Source: Jannaschia sp. GRR-S6-38
Lineage (GTDB): Bacteria; Pseudomonadota; Alphaproteobacteria; Rhodobacterales; Rhodobacteraceae
NCBI RefSeq assembly: GCF_029853695.1
Contig: NZ_CP122537.1
Span: forward strand, 1,178,001 to 1,242,000
Length of the DNA: 64,000 bases
Direction: 5' to 3'
Positions within the stretch are counted from its first letter, which is position 1, and each line of letters opens with the position of its first letter. Under the pieces are notes generated by a model, which was given only the letters and a program-made list of their open reading frames with translations, did not search any database and was not told where the DNA came from. Made by a program: the position numbers and the translations under genes. Positions 23,034-32,142 of this stretch are shown piece by piece.

Positions 23034-23966
23034 ATGAATATCGCTGAACTCCAAGCTATTGCCGTCGCAGCAACAACTGAGAGCGATGTGGTAGACTTCA
23101 AAGAAGGATTTTTCCCTGAAAAGAAGGCGGCGTTCTGGGCGGAACTGGTAAAAGATATCGTTTCTTTCACCAACTCCCGGGGAGGTGTAATTATTTTTGG
23201 TATCTGTGACGACGGTAGTACTTCGGAAAATGACGCATCGTCGCTCCTTGCCTTCGACCCCGCCAAAATTACCGATCAAATTGCAAAATATACAGGGGTC
23301 CAATTTTCAGATTTCGACGTAGCATCTGTTGATCGGAATGGCCAAACATTCCCCGCAATCTTCATTTCGTCGTCACGATTTCCGCTCGTGTTTACCAAGG
23401 TCGGCACCTACGCAGTTTCCGAAGAAAAGCAAAAGACAGCGTTTAGTGTCGGGACCGTTTACTATCGTCACGGAGCAAAAAGCGAGCCGGCGCAACAGCA
23501 AGATATCATAGCTTCCTTTGAGAAGGAGCTCACGGCCAGGCGGGAAGAGTGGCTTGGAAATATTCGACGGGTTGTCGAAGCCGCGCCGGGAAGTACTGTC
23601 ATCGTAGCTGACGGAAGTCATGCAACCGGGGCCGTTCGCCTCTCTTCGGACCCGTCTGCTCCCGTTGTACGACTCAACCGTCTTAGCGAGACTCATCCGC
23701 ATACGCGCGGCCAAGTCATAAAGGAAGTGAAGAAAAAAATCGGCGCAAAGAAGTTCAACGGGCACGACGTCCAATGCATTCTACATAAGGAGAGCATAAC
23801 GCCCGACACTCGCGCCGACCTTGTTCACAAGCCGCATTCGAAAGCAAGCCCACAATACAGCGAGGCCTTCGTGGAACTGATTTGCTTAAGGATCGAAGCT
23901 GATAGTGACTATCTCAAATCGTGCCGAAACAATTGGAAAGAGGCGAAATACGGGGGCGGAGAGTGA
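23034..23966 (+). CDS. AlbA_2 (Schlafen-type) putative DNA-binding protein
   Basis: 310 aa. Residues about 14-150 match the AlbA_2 domain: ESDVVDFKEGFFPEKK, DIVSFTNSRGGVIIFGICDDG and VYYRHGAKSEPA. The C-terminal half has a winged-helix-like segment (SETHPHTRGQVIKEVKKKIG) and PQYSEAFVELI, family not recognised. AlbA_2 proteins bind nucleic acid and are often found in accessory or defence loci; function here unknown. The gene is A+T-richer than its surroundings (28 of 60 bases GC at 23101-23160 against 39 of 60 at 24061-24120), a sign of recent transfer. It is isolated between a transposase remnant and lepA. Confidence 0.8.
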   Translation: MNIAELQAIAVAATTESDVVDFKEGFFPEKKAAFWAELVKDIVSFTNSRGGVIIFGICDDGSTSENDASSLLAFDPAKITDQIAKYTGVQFSDFDVASVDRNGQTFPAIFISSSRFPLVFTKVGTYAVSEEKQKTAFSVGTVYYRHGAKSEPAQQQDIIASFEKELTARREEWLGNIRRVVEAAPGSTVIVADGSHATGAVRLSSDPSAPVVRLNRLSETHPHTRGQVIKEVKKKIGAKKFNGHDVQCILHKESITPDTRADLVHKPHSKASPQYSEAFVELICLRIEADSDYLKSCRNNWKEAKYGGGE

Positions 23967-23984
23967 GCAGCACCCCCGCGAAAA

Positions 23985-25784
23985 TCACCCATCCATCTTC
24001 AAAGCATTGATGAACGCCGATTGCGGGATCTCGACCTTCCCGAACTGCCGCATCTTCTTCTTGCCCGCCTTCTGCTTGTCGAGCAGCTTCCGCTTCCGCG
24101 TCGCATCCCCGCCGTAGCATTTCGCGGTCACGTCCTTGCGGAGCGCGGCCAGCGTCTCGCGGGCGATGACCTTGCCGCCGATGGCGGCCTGGATCGGGAT
24201 CTTGAACATGTGGCGGGGGATCAGGTCCTTCAGCTTCTCGACCATGGTGCGCCCGCGCATCTCGGCCCGGTCGCGGTGGACCATGATCGACAGCGCATCC
24301 ACCGGCTCGTCATTCACCAGGATCTGCATCTTCACCAGGTTGTCCTCCCGGTAGCCGATCATCTGGTAGTCGAAGCTGGCATAGCCCTTGGTCACCGATT
24401 TTAGCCGGTCGTAGAAATCGAACACCACCTCGTTGAGCGGCAGGTCGTAGACCACCATCGCCCGCGGGCCCGCATAGGTCAGGTCGAGCTGGATGCCGCG
24501 CCGGTCCTGGCAGAGCTTGAGCACGTCGCCCAGGAAGTCGTCGGGCACCAGGATCGTCGCCTTGATGCGCGGCTCCTCCACGTGGTCGACATGGGTCAGG
24601 TCGGGCATGTCGGCGGGGTTGTGCAGCTCGATCATCTCGCCGTCGCGCATGTGGACATGATAGACCACGCTGGGCGCGGTGGTGATCAGGTCGATATCGT
24701 ATTCCCGCTCGATCCGGTCGCGAATGACCTCCAGATGCAGCAGCCCGAGGAAGCCGCAGCGGAAGCCGAAGCCGAGGGCCGCTGAGCTTTCGACCTCGTA
24801 GGAGAAGGAGGCGTCGTTGAGCGCGAGCTTCTCGATCGCGTCGCGCAGGTCCTCGAACTCGGCCGAGTCGACCGGGAAGAGGCCGCAAAACACCACCGGC
24901 TGCGAGGGCTTGAAGCCCGGCAGGGCCTGGGTGGCGCCGTGCTTCTCGTGGGTGATGGTGTCACCGACGCGGGTGTCGCGGACCTCCTTGATCGAGGCGG
25001 TGAGGAAGCCGATCTCGCCGGGCCCGAGCTCATCCACCTGGACCATGGCGGGGCGGAAGACGCCGATCCGGTCGACATGGTGGACCGAGCCGTTCTGCAT
25101 CATCCGGATGCGGTCGCCCTTCTTCAGCTTGCCGTCGATGATGCGCACCAGGACGATGACGCCGAGATAGCTGTCGTACCAGCTGTCGACCAGCATCGCC
25201 TTGAGCGGGGCGTCAGCCTCGCCCTTGGGCGCGGGCAGGCGGTCGACGATGGCCTGCAGCGTCTCGCGGATGCCCTGCCCGGTCTTGGCCGAGACGAGGA
25301 GCGCGTCGGAGGCGTCGATGCCGATCACGTCCTCGATCTGCTCACGCACGCGGTCGGGCTCGGAGGCCGGCAGGTCGATCTTGTTGAGGACCGGCACGAT
25401 CTCGTGGTCGGCATCGATGGCCTGGTAGACATTGGCGAGCGTCTGCGCCTCGACCCCTTGCGTGCTGTCGACGACCAGAAGCGAGCCCTCGACCGCGCGC
25501 ATCGAGCGCGAGACCTCGTAGGCGAAATCGACATGGCCGGGCGTGTCGATCAGGTTGAGCGTGTATTCCTCGCCATCGGCGGCGGTGAACTGGATGCGGA
25601 CGGTGTTGGCCTTGATGGTGATGCCGCGCTCGCGCTCGATATCCATCGCGTCGAGAAGCTGCTCCTTCATCTCGCGCGCGCTGACGGTGTTCGTCTCCTG
25701 GATCAGGCGATCGGCCAGCGTGGACTTGCCGTGGTCGATATGCGCCACGATCGAGAAATTGCGGATATGGGCGAGGTCGGTCAT
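23985..25784 (-). CDS. lepA: elongation factor 4 (LepA), back-translocating GTPase
   Basis: 599 aa, full length. G1 loop AHIDHGKST at residues 14-22, switch region [30 protein letters not shown] and [13 protein letters not shown] mark a translational GTPase. The C-terminal LepA-specific domain ends [18 protein letters not shown]. It works on the ribosome under ionic or cold stress and in initiation. Single gene, facing the plus-strand operon that starts at 25942. Confidence 0.98.
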   Translation of the reverse strand: MTDLAHIRNFSIVAHIDHGKSTLADRLIQETNTVSAREMKEQLLDAMDIERERGITIKANTVRIQFTAADGEEYTLNLIDTPGHVDFAYEVSRSMRAVEGSLLVVDSTQGVEAQTLANVYQAIDADHEIVPVLNKIDLPASEPDRVREQIEDVIGIDASDALLVSAKTGQGIRETLQAIVDRLPAPKGEADAPLKAMLVDSWYDSYLGVIVLVRIIDGKLKKGDRIRMMQNGSVHHVDRIGVFRPAMVQVDELGPGEIGFLTASIKEVRDTRVGDTITHEKHGATQALPGFKPSQPVVFCGLFPVDSAEFEDLRDAIEKLALNDASFSYEVESSAALGFGFRCGFLGLLHLEVIRDRIEREYDIDLITTAPSVVYHVHMRDGEMIELHNPADMPDLTHVDHVEEPRIKATILVPDDFLGDVLKLCQDRRGIQLDLTYAGPRAMVVYDLPLNEVVFDFYDRLKSVTKGYASFDYQMIGYREDNLVKMQILVNDEPVDALSIMVHRDRAEMRGRTMVEKLKDLIPRHMFKIPIQAAIGGKVIARETLAALRKDVTAKCYGGDATRKRKLLDKQKAGKKKMRQFGKVEIPQSAFINALKMDG

Positions 25785-25941
25785 CGGGATCGGCCTTCCT
25801 TGAGGAGTCCGCGCGGAGATACATCGCGCGCCGGTTGGCGGAAAGGGGCGGCGTGTCGCGGGGGGTGCGTCCCGCCTAGCCGTGCCCTGCTTTCAACGTC
25901 ATAGTCGCCGGACGGCTCGCAAAGGGAAGGGTGTCGCAGCA

Positions 25942-26394
25942 ATGATGCTGATCGGATGGCAGGAACGGGTGGACCTGCCGCTTCTGGGTGTGACCGGCCT
26001 GAAGGCGAAGATCGATACCGGCGCACGTACGTCTGCGCTGCATGCGACCGATATCGAGGCGTTCGAGCGCGACGGCGTGCAATGGGTCCGGTTTCACACC
26101 GGGTTCGACGACGATGCCCATGACACCAATGCCGAAGCGCCGGTCCACGACCGCCGCGAGATCACGAATACCAGCGGTATCCCCGAGACGCGCTACGTCA
26201 TCCGGACGAAGTTCCGGATCGCGGGCCGACTGTGGAGCATCGACCTGTCGCTGGCCGATCGCAGTGGCATGACCTTTCGAATGATCGTGGGGCGCACCGC
26301 GCTGCGGCGGCACAAGATCGCCGTGCATCCGGGGAAACGGAACCTCACCACCAACGCAACGGCCAAGCGGCCCAAGGGAAAAGACAGTTCATGA
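25942..26394 (+). CDS. RimB-type ATP-dependent zinc protease (retropepsin-like)
   Basis: 150 aa. The N-terminal half has [20 protein letters not shown], then [13 protein letters not shown], the D-T-G-A aspartic-protease-like motif of the Zn_protease/RimB family (PF05618), and the end [21 protein letters not shown] is typical. Known members sit beside RimK and are thought to remove or trim glutamate chains. Either ATG of the pair (25942/25945) may be used. Its stop overlaps the rimK start as ATGA. Confidence 0.88.
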   Translation: MMLIGWQERVDLPLLGVTGLKAKIDTGARTSALHATDIEAFERDGVQWVRFHTGFDDDAHDTNAEAPVHDRREITNTSGIPETRYVIRTKFRIAGRLWSIDLSLADRSGMTFRMIVGRTALRRHKIAVHPGKRNLTTNATAKRPKGKDSS

Positions 26395-27296
26395 AAATCG
26401 CAATGATGGCCCGCAACCCGGATCTCTATTCTCACAGGCGGCTGAAGGAGGCGGCGGAGACGCGGGGTCACGAGTTGAACATCATCAACACGCTGCGCTG
26501 CTACATGAACATCGCGTCGCGCCGGCCCGAGATCTTCTACAACGGCGAAAGCCTGACCGGATATGACGCGGTCATCCCGAGGATCGGCGCGTCGGTGACC
26601 TTCTACGGCCTGGCCGTCCTGCGCCAGTTCGAGATGATGGGAGTCTATCCGCTCAACGAAAGCGTGGGGATCGGGCGGTCGCGCGACAAGCTGCGCTCGA
26701 TGCAGCTTCTGGCGCGCGACGGGATCGGCCTGCCGGTGACGACCTTCGCGCATGACCCCAAGCAGACGGAGGAGGTGCTGGCCCTGGCCGGCGGCGCGCC
26801 GCTGGTCATCAAGCTGCTAGAGGGCACGCAGGGCCTGGGCGTCGTGCTGGCCGATACCGACCGGTCGGCGAAATCCGTGATCGAGGCGTTCCGCGCCACG
26901 AACACCAACATCCTGGTCCAGGAATTCATCAAGGAGGCCGGCGGAACCGACATCCGGGCCATCGTGGTGGGCGGCCGCGTCATCGCGGCGATGAAGCGCA
27001 CCGGCGCCGAGGGAGAATTCCGCTCGAACCTGCATCGCGGCGGATCGGCGGATGTCATCAAGCTGTCGCCAGAGGAGCGTTCGACCGCCGTTCGGGCGGC
27101 CAAGGCGATGGGCCTGAACGTCTGCGGCGTGGACATGCTGCGGGCCAATCACGGGCCGGTGGTGATGGAGGTGAACTCCTCGCCCGGGCTGGAAGGGGTG
27201 GAGAAGGCCACCGGTCTCGATATCGCGGGCCAGATCATCGAGTATCTGGAGAAGCACGCGAAGCCCGGCGCGACACGGACTCGAGGCAAGGGCTGA
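26391..27296 (+). CDS. rimK: RimK-type alpha-L-glutamate ligase (ATP-grasp)
   Basis: 301 aa. ATP-grasp ligase: [17 protein letters not shown] at the start, [19 protein letters not shown] for ATP binding, and the Mg ligands in [28 protein letters not shown]. RimK adds glutamate to the C-terminus of ribosomal protein S6 or to other acceptors. Tightly coupled: start overlaps the protease stop (ATGA) and the stop overlaps the next start (TGATG). The real acceptor in this operon is unknown. Confidence 0.92.
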   Translation: MKIAMMARNPDLYSHRRLKEAAETRGHELNIINTLRCYMNIASRRPEIFYNGESLTGYDAVIPRIGASVTFYGLAVLRQFEMMGVYPLNESVGIGRSRDKLRSMQLLARDGIGLPVTTFAHDPKQTEEVLALAGGAPLVIKLLEGTQGLGVVLADTDRSAKSVIEAFRATNTNILVQEFIKEAGGTDIRAIVVGGRVIAAMKRTGAEGEFRSNLHRGGSADVIKLSPEERSTAVRAAKAMGLNVCGVDMLRANHGPVVMEVNSSPGLEGVEKATGLDIAGQIIEYLEKHAKPGATRTRGKG

Positions 27297-28339
27297 TGGT
27301 ACGGCGCGCCCCGTTCGAGATCGGGCCGGAGGCGATCGCCCCGGGGATGCGCCGCACCGTCGACCTGCCCGTCAGCACGCTATCGGATCACACGCCCGTC
27401 ACCATGTCCGTCCATGTCGTTCACGGCCGATCCGAGGGGCCGACGGTCTTCGTCAGCGCGGGCGTGCATGGCGACGAAGTGATCGGGATCGAGATCGTGC
27501 GCCGCCTGCTGCGGACGCAGAATCTGAACGGGTTGCGCGGCACGCTGCTGGTCGTGCCCATCGTCAACACCTTCGGGTTCCTGAACCGGTCGCGCTATCT
27601 GCCCGACCGCCGGGACCTGAATCGCTGCTTCCCGGGCAGCGGGACCGGGTCGATGGCGTCCCGGCTGGCGCATCTGTTCCTGAGCGACGTGGTGATGCGC
27701 TCGGATGTGGGAATCGACCTGCATTCGGCCGCCATCCACCGCACGAACTATCCGCAGACGCGCATCTCGCCCGGCGATCCGCGCGTGCGCGAATTGGCCG
27801 AGGCCTTCGGCGCGCCGATCATCATGGAGTCGGCCTTGCGCGACGGATCGCTGCGCGCGGCGGCGCAGGCCGCCGGCGTGGACATGGTGGTCTACGAGGC
27901 GGGCGAGGGCCTGCGCTTCGACGAATACTCGGTCCGGGCGGGGCTGGCGGGCATCCTGCGGGTGATGCGGTCGATGGGCATGGTGACGGGTCGTGGCATC
28001 GCGCGTCCGAAGGCGCCGTCGCAATTCTGCCCGTCGAGCAAGTGGCTGCGCGCGCCGATCGGCGGGCTGTTCCGCAGCTTCCGTGCCGATGGCGACCTCG
28101 TGCGGCGGCGCGACGTTCTCGGCTCCGTCTCCGATCCGTTCGGCGACGTGGAGGAAGAGATCCTCGCCCCGTTCGACGGCATCATCGTGGGGCGCGCGGT
28201 CCTGCCGGTGGTCAACGAGGGGGACGCGGTGTTCCACCTTGCCCGCGTCGCGTCGGTCGAGCGGGTCGAGACGGCGGTAGAGGATCACAGCGCGCAACTG
28301 GCCGACGACCCGATGTTCGACGAGGACGAGATCATCTGA
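27296..28339 (+). CDS. succinylglutamate desuccinylase/aspartoacylase family zinc hydrolase
   Basis: 347 aa. M14-like zinc enzyme: SAGVHGDEVIGIEIVRRLL gives the H-x2-E zinc pair, DLHSAAIHRTNYPQTRIS the next histidine, and MVVYEAGEGLRFDE the catalytic Glu. An extra C-terminal domain (LRAPIGGLFRSFRADGDLV, then ILAPFDGIIVGRAVLPVVNEGD) has a lipoyl-like barrel seen in this subfamily. Members remove acyl groups from amino acids. Third gene of the RimB-RimK operon. Confidence 0.88.
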   Translation: MVRRAPFEIGPEAIAPGMRRTVDLPVSTLSDHTPVTMSVHVVHGRSEGPTVFVSAGVHGDEVIGIEIVRRLLRTQNLNGLRGTLLVVPIVNTFGFLNRSRYLPDRRDLNRCFPGSGTGSMASRLAHLFLSDVVMRSDVGIDLHSAAIHRTNYPQTRISPGDPRVRELAEAFGAPIIMESALRDGSLRAAAQAAGVDMVVYEAGEGLRFDEYSVRAGLAGILRVMRSMGMVTGRGIARPKAPSQFCPSSKWLRAPIGGLFRSFRADGDLVRRRDVLGSVSDPFGDVEEEILAPFDGIIVGRAVLPVVNEGDAVFHLARVASVERVETAVEDHSAQLADDPMFDEDEII

Positions 28340-28463
28340 GGGCGGTGCCCGGGACGGGCGTTGCCGTTGGGGGACAGTGAAAACCCGAACGCCGCGAACG
28401 GCTTGGGGGTCGGGCGTCGCGCGGGTAAGGCCGGGTCGACGTGTTTCGGGGGCCGGGGCTGAG

Positions 28464-30137
28464 ATGACGGGCAGAAATTCCGCCTTCCTTCTGGCGCTGG
28501 TCTCGATCGCCATCCTGTCGTCGAACGCGACGGTCGCGATCCTGGCGATCGGAGGGATGTCGCCGCTGACCTTCTCGCTTGGGGCCACGGCCGCGACGGC
28601 GCTGGTGCTGGGCCTGCTGATGCCCAGTGGCGGATGGGCGCTGGCCGGGCCTTTGCTGCGCCAGCCGTGGTTCCTGCTGGCGATCGCGCTGAAGGTCACC
28701 AACGACGTCGCCTTCTACTACGCGGTCACCATCTCGAAGGAGATCGAGGCGACGATCATCGTCTACCTCTACCCGGTGTTCAACGCGGTGCTGGGCGGGC
28801 TGCTGCTGGGACCGGGCTATCAGCGGCTCAGCCGGAAGGAATGGGTGCTGTTCACGCTATCCTTCGTGTCCATCGTGCTGCTGACGCCGCTGGGCGCGTT
28901 GTCGGAGCTGAGCGCGTGGATCTTCGGGGCGGCGCTGCTGTCGGCGGTGGCATCGGTCTATGTCGTGCTGGTGCAGGTCACGGCGGACCGCATCGGCGCG
29001 CCCCGGCGGCTGGAAATGGCGGTGCTGGGCTGGCTGTCCTTCGGGAACCTGGCGCTGCATGTCCTGGTCGCGGCGGGCTGGATCGTCTTCTTCGACGGCT
29101 GGGATCGCCTGTCCGCCCCGCCGGAGGCCGCCTTGCCCACGCTGGCGGGCATGATCTGGATCGGGGTCGCCGTCTACTGGGGGTCGGAGGCGCTGTGGCT
29201 GCGCGCCTCGCGCATCTACAACGCGATCAGCCTGAAAAGCCTGTTCTACCTCTCGCCCGCGCTGGGGGCCTGCTACCTGGCGTTCCTCGGGATCGACGAC
29301 CTGGACGTGGTGGTGGTGTTCTGCCTGTGCGGTGTGATCGTCTCGAACTACCTGCTGCACCAGCGCTTCATCGACGACCTCAGCTTCATCAGCTTCCTGT
29401 TCGGGCTGATCGGCGCGGCGGTGGTCCTGCGGCTGGCGCCGGCGGACGGGATCGTCGCGTCCTTCCACCTGAGCCCCGATATCTTCCAGACCCAGATCAC
29501 CTTCGTCTCGATCATCGCGGGCTTCATCCTGTTCCGCGCGCTGGAGGTGTTCCAGCGCTGCGCCGACGCCTTCCAGACGCTGATCGTCCGCGTCGCCGCG
29601 CATCCGCGCGCGCAGGCCGATCCGCAGGCCACGCAGGCCATGTTCGACCGCCTCGTGGTCGAGCCGGATGCCCTGCTCTGGCCCGCGGACGCGGCGGCGG
29701 ATCACGCCCGGACGGTCCTGATGGACGAAACCGTCCGGCCCGATTTCCTGCGCTATTTCAAGCTGCGGGTGATGGGCCTGTCGCGGCCCGAACGGTTCCT
29801 GATGTATCTGGTCTGCCTGCTGGCGGTGCCGTCGGTGCTGGCCCAGGCGGTGGTCTCGGGCAACGGGGCCTTCGTGTCGGCCTTCTTCGTGGGGGTGTTC
29901 TGCTTCCTGCCGGTGCTGGTGGATGAACAGGTCAGCTTCCGCATCGTGCGGCCCGTTGTGGGCGTGGTCGTCCGCCGCACCCTGCTGGCCCATCACGCCG
30001 ACCGCGAAGCCATCGTGACCGGCATGCTGGCGCCGCGCAGCGTCTATCTGAACAACGAACGCATGCGCACGATCCTGTTCATCGGCCTGACGCTGGTGAT
30101 CTGCGCCGCGACCTGGAGCCTGCTGGAAGGCGCCTGA
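28464..30137 (+). CDS. DMT-type multi-pass membrane protein with long C-terminal extension
   Basis: 557 aa. The first ~330 residues look like an EamA/DMT transporter with about ten membrane segments (ATVAILAIGGMSPLTFSLG, EATIIVYLYPVFNAVLGGLL, ISLKSLFYLSPALGACYLAF). The remaining ~220 residues are unusual: a membrane segment, a soluble part around 370-460 rich in Asp/Arg, then three more segments (FLMYLVCLLAVPSVLAQAVV, SAFFVGVFCFLPVLV, TILFIGLTLVICAATWSLL). DMT proteins are about 300 aa, so this is nearly double. It lies 124 bp after the aspartoacylase-like gene, and may export or import the product made by the RimK module. Confidence 0.7.
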   Translation: MTGRNSAFLLALVSIAILSSNATVAILAIGGMSPLTFSLGATAATALVLGLLMPSGGWALAGPLLRQPWFLLAIALKVTNDVAFYYAVTISKEIEATIIVYLYPVFNAVLGGLLLGPGYQRLSRKEWVLFTLSFVSIVLLTPLGALSELSAWIFGAALLSAVASVYVVLVQVTADRIGAPRRLEMAVLGWLSFGNLALHVLVAAGWIVFFDGWDRLSAPPEAALPTLAGMIWIGVAVYWGSEALWLRASRIYNAISLKSLFYLSPALGACYLAFLGIDDLDVVVVFCLCGVIVSNYLLHQRFIDDLSFISFLFGLIGAAVVLRLAPADGIVASFHLSPDIFQTQITFVSIIAGFILFRALEVFQRCADAFQTLIVRVAAHPRAQADPQATQAMFDRLVVEPDALLWPADAAADHARTVLMDETVRPDFLRYFKLRVMGLSRPERFLMYLVCLLAVPSVLAQAVVSGNGAFVSAFFVGVFCFLPVLVDEQVSFRIVRPVVGVVVRRTLLAHHADREAIVTGMLAPRSVYLNNERMRTILFIGLTLVICAATWSLLEGA

Positions 30138-30164
30138 TCGGCCCGACCCGCCGTCTCGCCCCGG

Positions 30165-30382
30165 TTGACAGGCGCGCCGCGCAGGTCCATCTGCCTGCAC
30201 AACCCCGCCCTTCGGGCCGCGTGAGCTGGACGTCCATCCGGGACGTTCCCCACGATCGGCGGGTTGCTTTCCCAAGGATCACGCCGGGGAGGCGCGGAGC
30301 GACCCGCTCCGTGACCCCGCAACCGTGCGCCCGAAGCGGCGCGCCCGATGCGCCCGTGACGGGCGCCACAGGATATATTCAC
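30165..30382 (+). promoter_or_regulatory. structured leader of the DEAD-box helicase gene
   Basis: TTGACA at 30165-30170 could be a -35 box; the -10 is weak. Downstream are several stems: GGAGCG-ACC-CGCTCC around 30296-30310, and a perfect 7-bp stem GCGCCCG-TGA-CGGGCGC at 30350-30366 ending 4 nt before the AGGA ribosome site (30370-30373). A long structured leader before an RNA helicase suggests post-transcriptional control. It does not match a known riboswitch. Confidence 0.4.
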
Positions 30383-31669
30383 ATGGATTTCGACATGCTG
30401 GGGCTGAAGCCCCGCCTCATCGACGCGCTGCGCGAGATGAACATCACCGACCCCACCCCGATCCAGAAGCAGGCGATCCCGCCCGCTCTGGAAGGCCGCG
30501 ACGTCATGGGCCTCGCCCAGACCGGCACCGGCAAGACCGCGGCCTTCGGCCTGCCGCTGACGCAGCACCTGCTGACCGACGAGGCCCGTCCCGCCCCGCG
30601 CACCGCGCGCGCCCTGATCCTCGCGCCGACGCGCGAGCTGGTGAACCAGATCGCCGAGAGCCTGTCAGGCTTCACCAAGGGCAGCCATCTGAAGGTCGCC
30701 CGGGTCGTGGGCGGCGTGGGCATAAACCCGCAGATCAAGCGGCTGGAGCGCGGCGTCGACCTGCTGGTCGCGACGCCGGGCCGGCTGATCGACCTGATGG
30801 AGCGCGGCGCCGTCAAGCTGGGCGAGACCCGCTTCCTGGTTTTGGACGAGGCCGACCAGATGCTCGACATGGGCTTCATCCACGCGCTGCGCCAGATCGC
30901 GCCGAAGCTTCCGGCCGAGCGCCAGACGCTCCTGTTCTCGGCCACTATGCCCAAGGAGATGGAGGGGCTGGCCGCGACCTATCTCGACCATCCCGTCCGC
31001 GTGCAGGTCGCCACCTCGGGCCAGACCGCCGACAAGGTGACGCAGGTCATCCACTTCGTCGCCAAGGCCGAGAAGCCGGGCTTCCTGCTGGACCTGCTGC
31101 GCGCACATCCGAACGAGGCGGCGCTGGTCTTCGCGCGCACCAAGCACGGCTCGGACCGGCTGGCCAAGCAACTGACCAATGCGGGCGTGCATGCCGTGGC
31201 GATCCACGGCAATCGGAGCCAGAACCAGCGGATGCGCGCGCTGGAGGCCTTCGCCTCGGGCGACGCGCCGGTGCTGGTCGCCACCGACGTGGCGGCGCGC
31301 GGCCTCGACATTCCGGCGGTGCGGCACGTCTACAATTACGAGCTGCCCAACGTGCCCGAGACCTATGTCCACCGGATCGGGCGCACCGCCCGGGCCGGCC
31401 GCGACGGGGCCGCGATCACGCTTTGCGCGCCCGACGAGATGGGCGAGCTGAAGGATGTCGAGAAGGTCATCCGCGGCGAGATCCCGGTGGCCTCGGGGCG
31501 GCGCTGGACCCCATCGCAGGAGGAGGCCAAGCCCAAGCAGAGCCGCGGCGGCGGCCGGCGTGGCGGCGGGCGTCCGCAGGGCGGCGGCGGCCGGCCCCAG
31601 GGCGCCAAGCCGCAGGGCGCCGGCAAGCCCGGTTCCGGCAAAGGTCGGCGGCCGCGCCGTTCGGCCTGA
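30383..31669 (+). CDS. DEAD-box ATP-dependent RNA helicase (RhlE/CsdA type)
   Basis: 428 aa. All helicase motifs are visible: Q-motif region DMLGLKPRLIDALREMNI, AQTGTGKTAAF, APTRELVNQIAE, VLDEADQMLDMGF, LLFSATMPKEM and HRIGRTARAGRDG. The Arg/Gly-rich C-terminal tail (RGGGRRGGGRPQGG and repeats) binds RNA. These helicases act in ribosome assembly or RNA decay. The ATG at 30383 has AGGA 9 nt upstream; a long in-frame extension lacks coding character. Confidence 0.95.
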   Translation: MDFDMLGLKPRLIDALREMNITDPTPIQKQAIPPALEGRDVMGLAQTGTGKTAAFGLPLTQHLLTDEARPAPRTARALILAPTRELVNQIAESLSGFTKGSHLKVARVVGGVGINPQIKRLERGVDLLVATPGRLIDLMERGAVKLGETRFLVLDEADQMLDMGFIHALRQIAPKLPAERQTLLFSATMPKEMEGLAATYLDHPVRVQVATSGQTADKVTQVIHFVAKAEKPGFLLDLLRAHPNEAALVFARTKHGSDRLAKQLTNAGVHAVAIHGNRSQNQRMRALEAFASGDAPVLVATDVAARGLDIPAVRHVYNYELPNVPETYVHRIGRTARAGRDGAAITLCAPDEMGELKDVEKVIRGEIPVASGRRWTPSQEEAKPKQSRGGGRRGGGRPQGGGGRPQGAKPQGAGKPGSGKGRRPRRSA

Positions 31670-31682
31670 GCGCCGCGACATT

Positions 31683-31723
31683 CCAGACCCGCGCCGCCGA
31701 TTGTCAGCGCCGCGCGGGTCTGG
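31683..31723 (+). terminator. terminator-like hairpin after the DEAD-box helicase
   Basis: Perfect 12-bp stem CCAGACCCGCGC/GCGCGGGTCTGG with a 17-nt loop, 13 bp after the helicase stop. No T-run follows, so it may act with Rho or stabilise the 3' end. Confidence 0.55.
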
Positions 31724-31775
31724 CATCCTAGCCTCCTGATCGAGACGCCAGATTTCGACTTCACGAGGCATGGAC

Positions 31776-32123
31776 ATGAGCAGATTCAACCTCTTCGCGC
31801 TGACCCTCGGCGCCGCGCTGACGTTGTCGGCCTGCGGCGGCGGGCGTGACGCGCCGGTGCAGCGCGCCTATGCGACGGGCCCGATCCAGACGGCCTGCCT
31901 GCGGGCCGACCGGAGCGCGGCGAACCGCCAGCTCTGCGGCTGCGTGCAGGCGGCGGCGGATGCCAAGCTGTCCTCGGGCGAGCAGAGCCGCGCGGTGCGC
32001 TTCTTCCGCGACCCGCATCACGCGCAGGAGGTCCGCCAGTCGGACCGCCGCCGCGACGAGGCGTTCTGGAAGCGCTACAAGGATTTCGTGTCGACGGCCG
32101 AGCGGATCTGCCGGGTGGCGTGA
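31776..32123 (+). CDS. small lipoprotein of unknown function
   Basis: 115 aa. MSRFNLFALTLGAALTLSAC has a lipobox (LSAC), then GPIQTACLRADRSAANRQLC, LCGCVQAAADAKLSSGEQ and ERICRVA. Four further cysteines could pair. The family is common in Rhodobacteraceae but its role is unknown. An alternative ATG is 31770. Located between the helicase and a convergent site-2 protease. Confidence 0.7.
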   Translation: MSRFNLFALTLGAALTLSACGGGRDAPVQRAYATGPIQTACLRADRSAANRQLCGCVQAAADAKLSSGEQSRAVRFFRDPHHAQEVRQSDRRRDEAFWKRYKDFVSTAERICRVA

Positions 32124-32142
32124 CCGTCGCCGGGGCCGCGCG

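Noticed and set aside
30260..30345. Possible cobalamin riboswitch before the DEAD-box helicase (GTGACCCCGCAACCGTG resembles part of the class)
   Set aside because: The distal B12 box (AGCCAGGAGACC-type) is missing and the gene is not related to B12.
30221..30382. Upstream in-frame extension of the DEAD-box helicase from 30221
   Set aside because: Residues are unlike the family and the region forms strong RNA stems; the ATG at 30383 has a good ribosome site.
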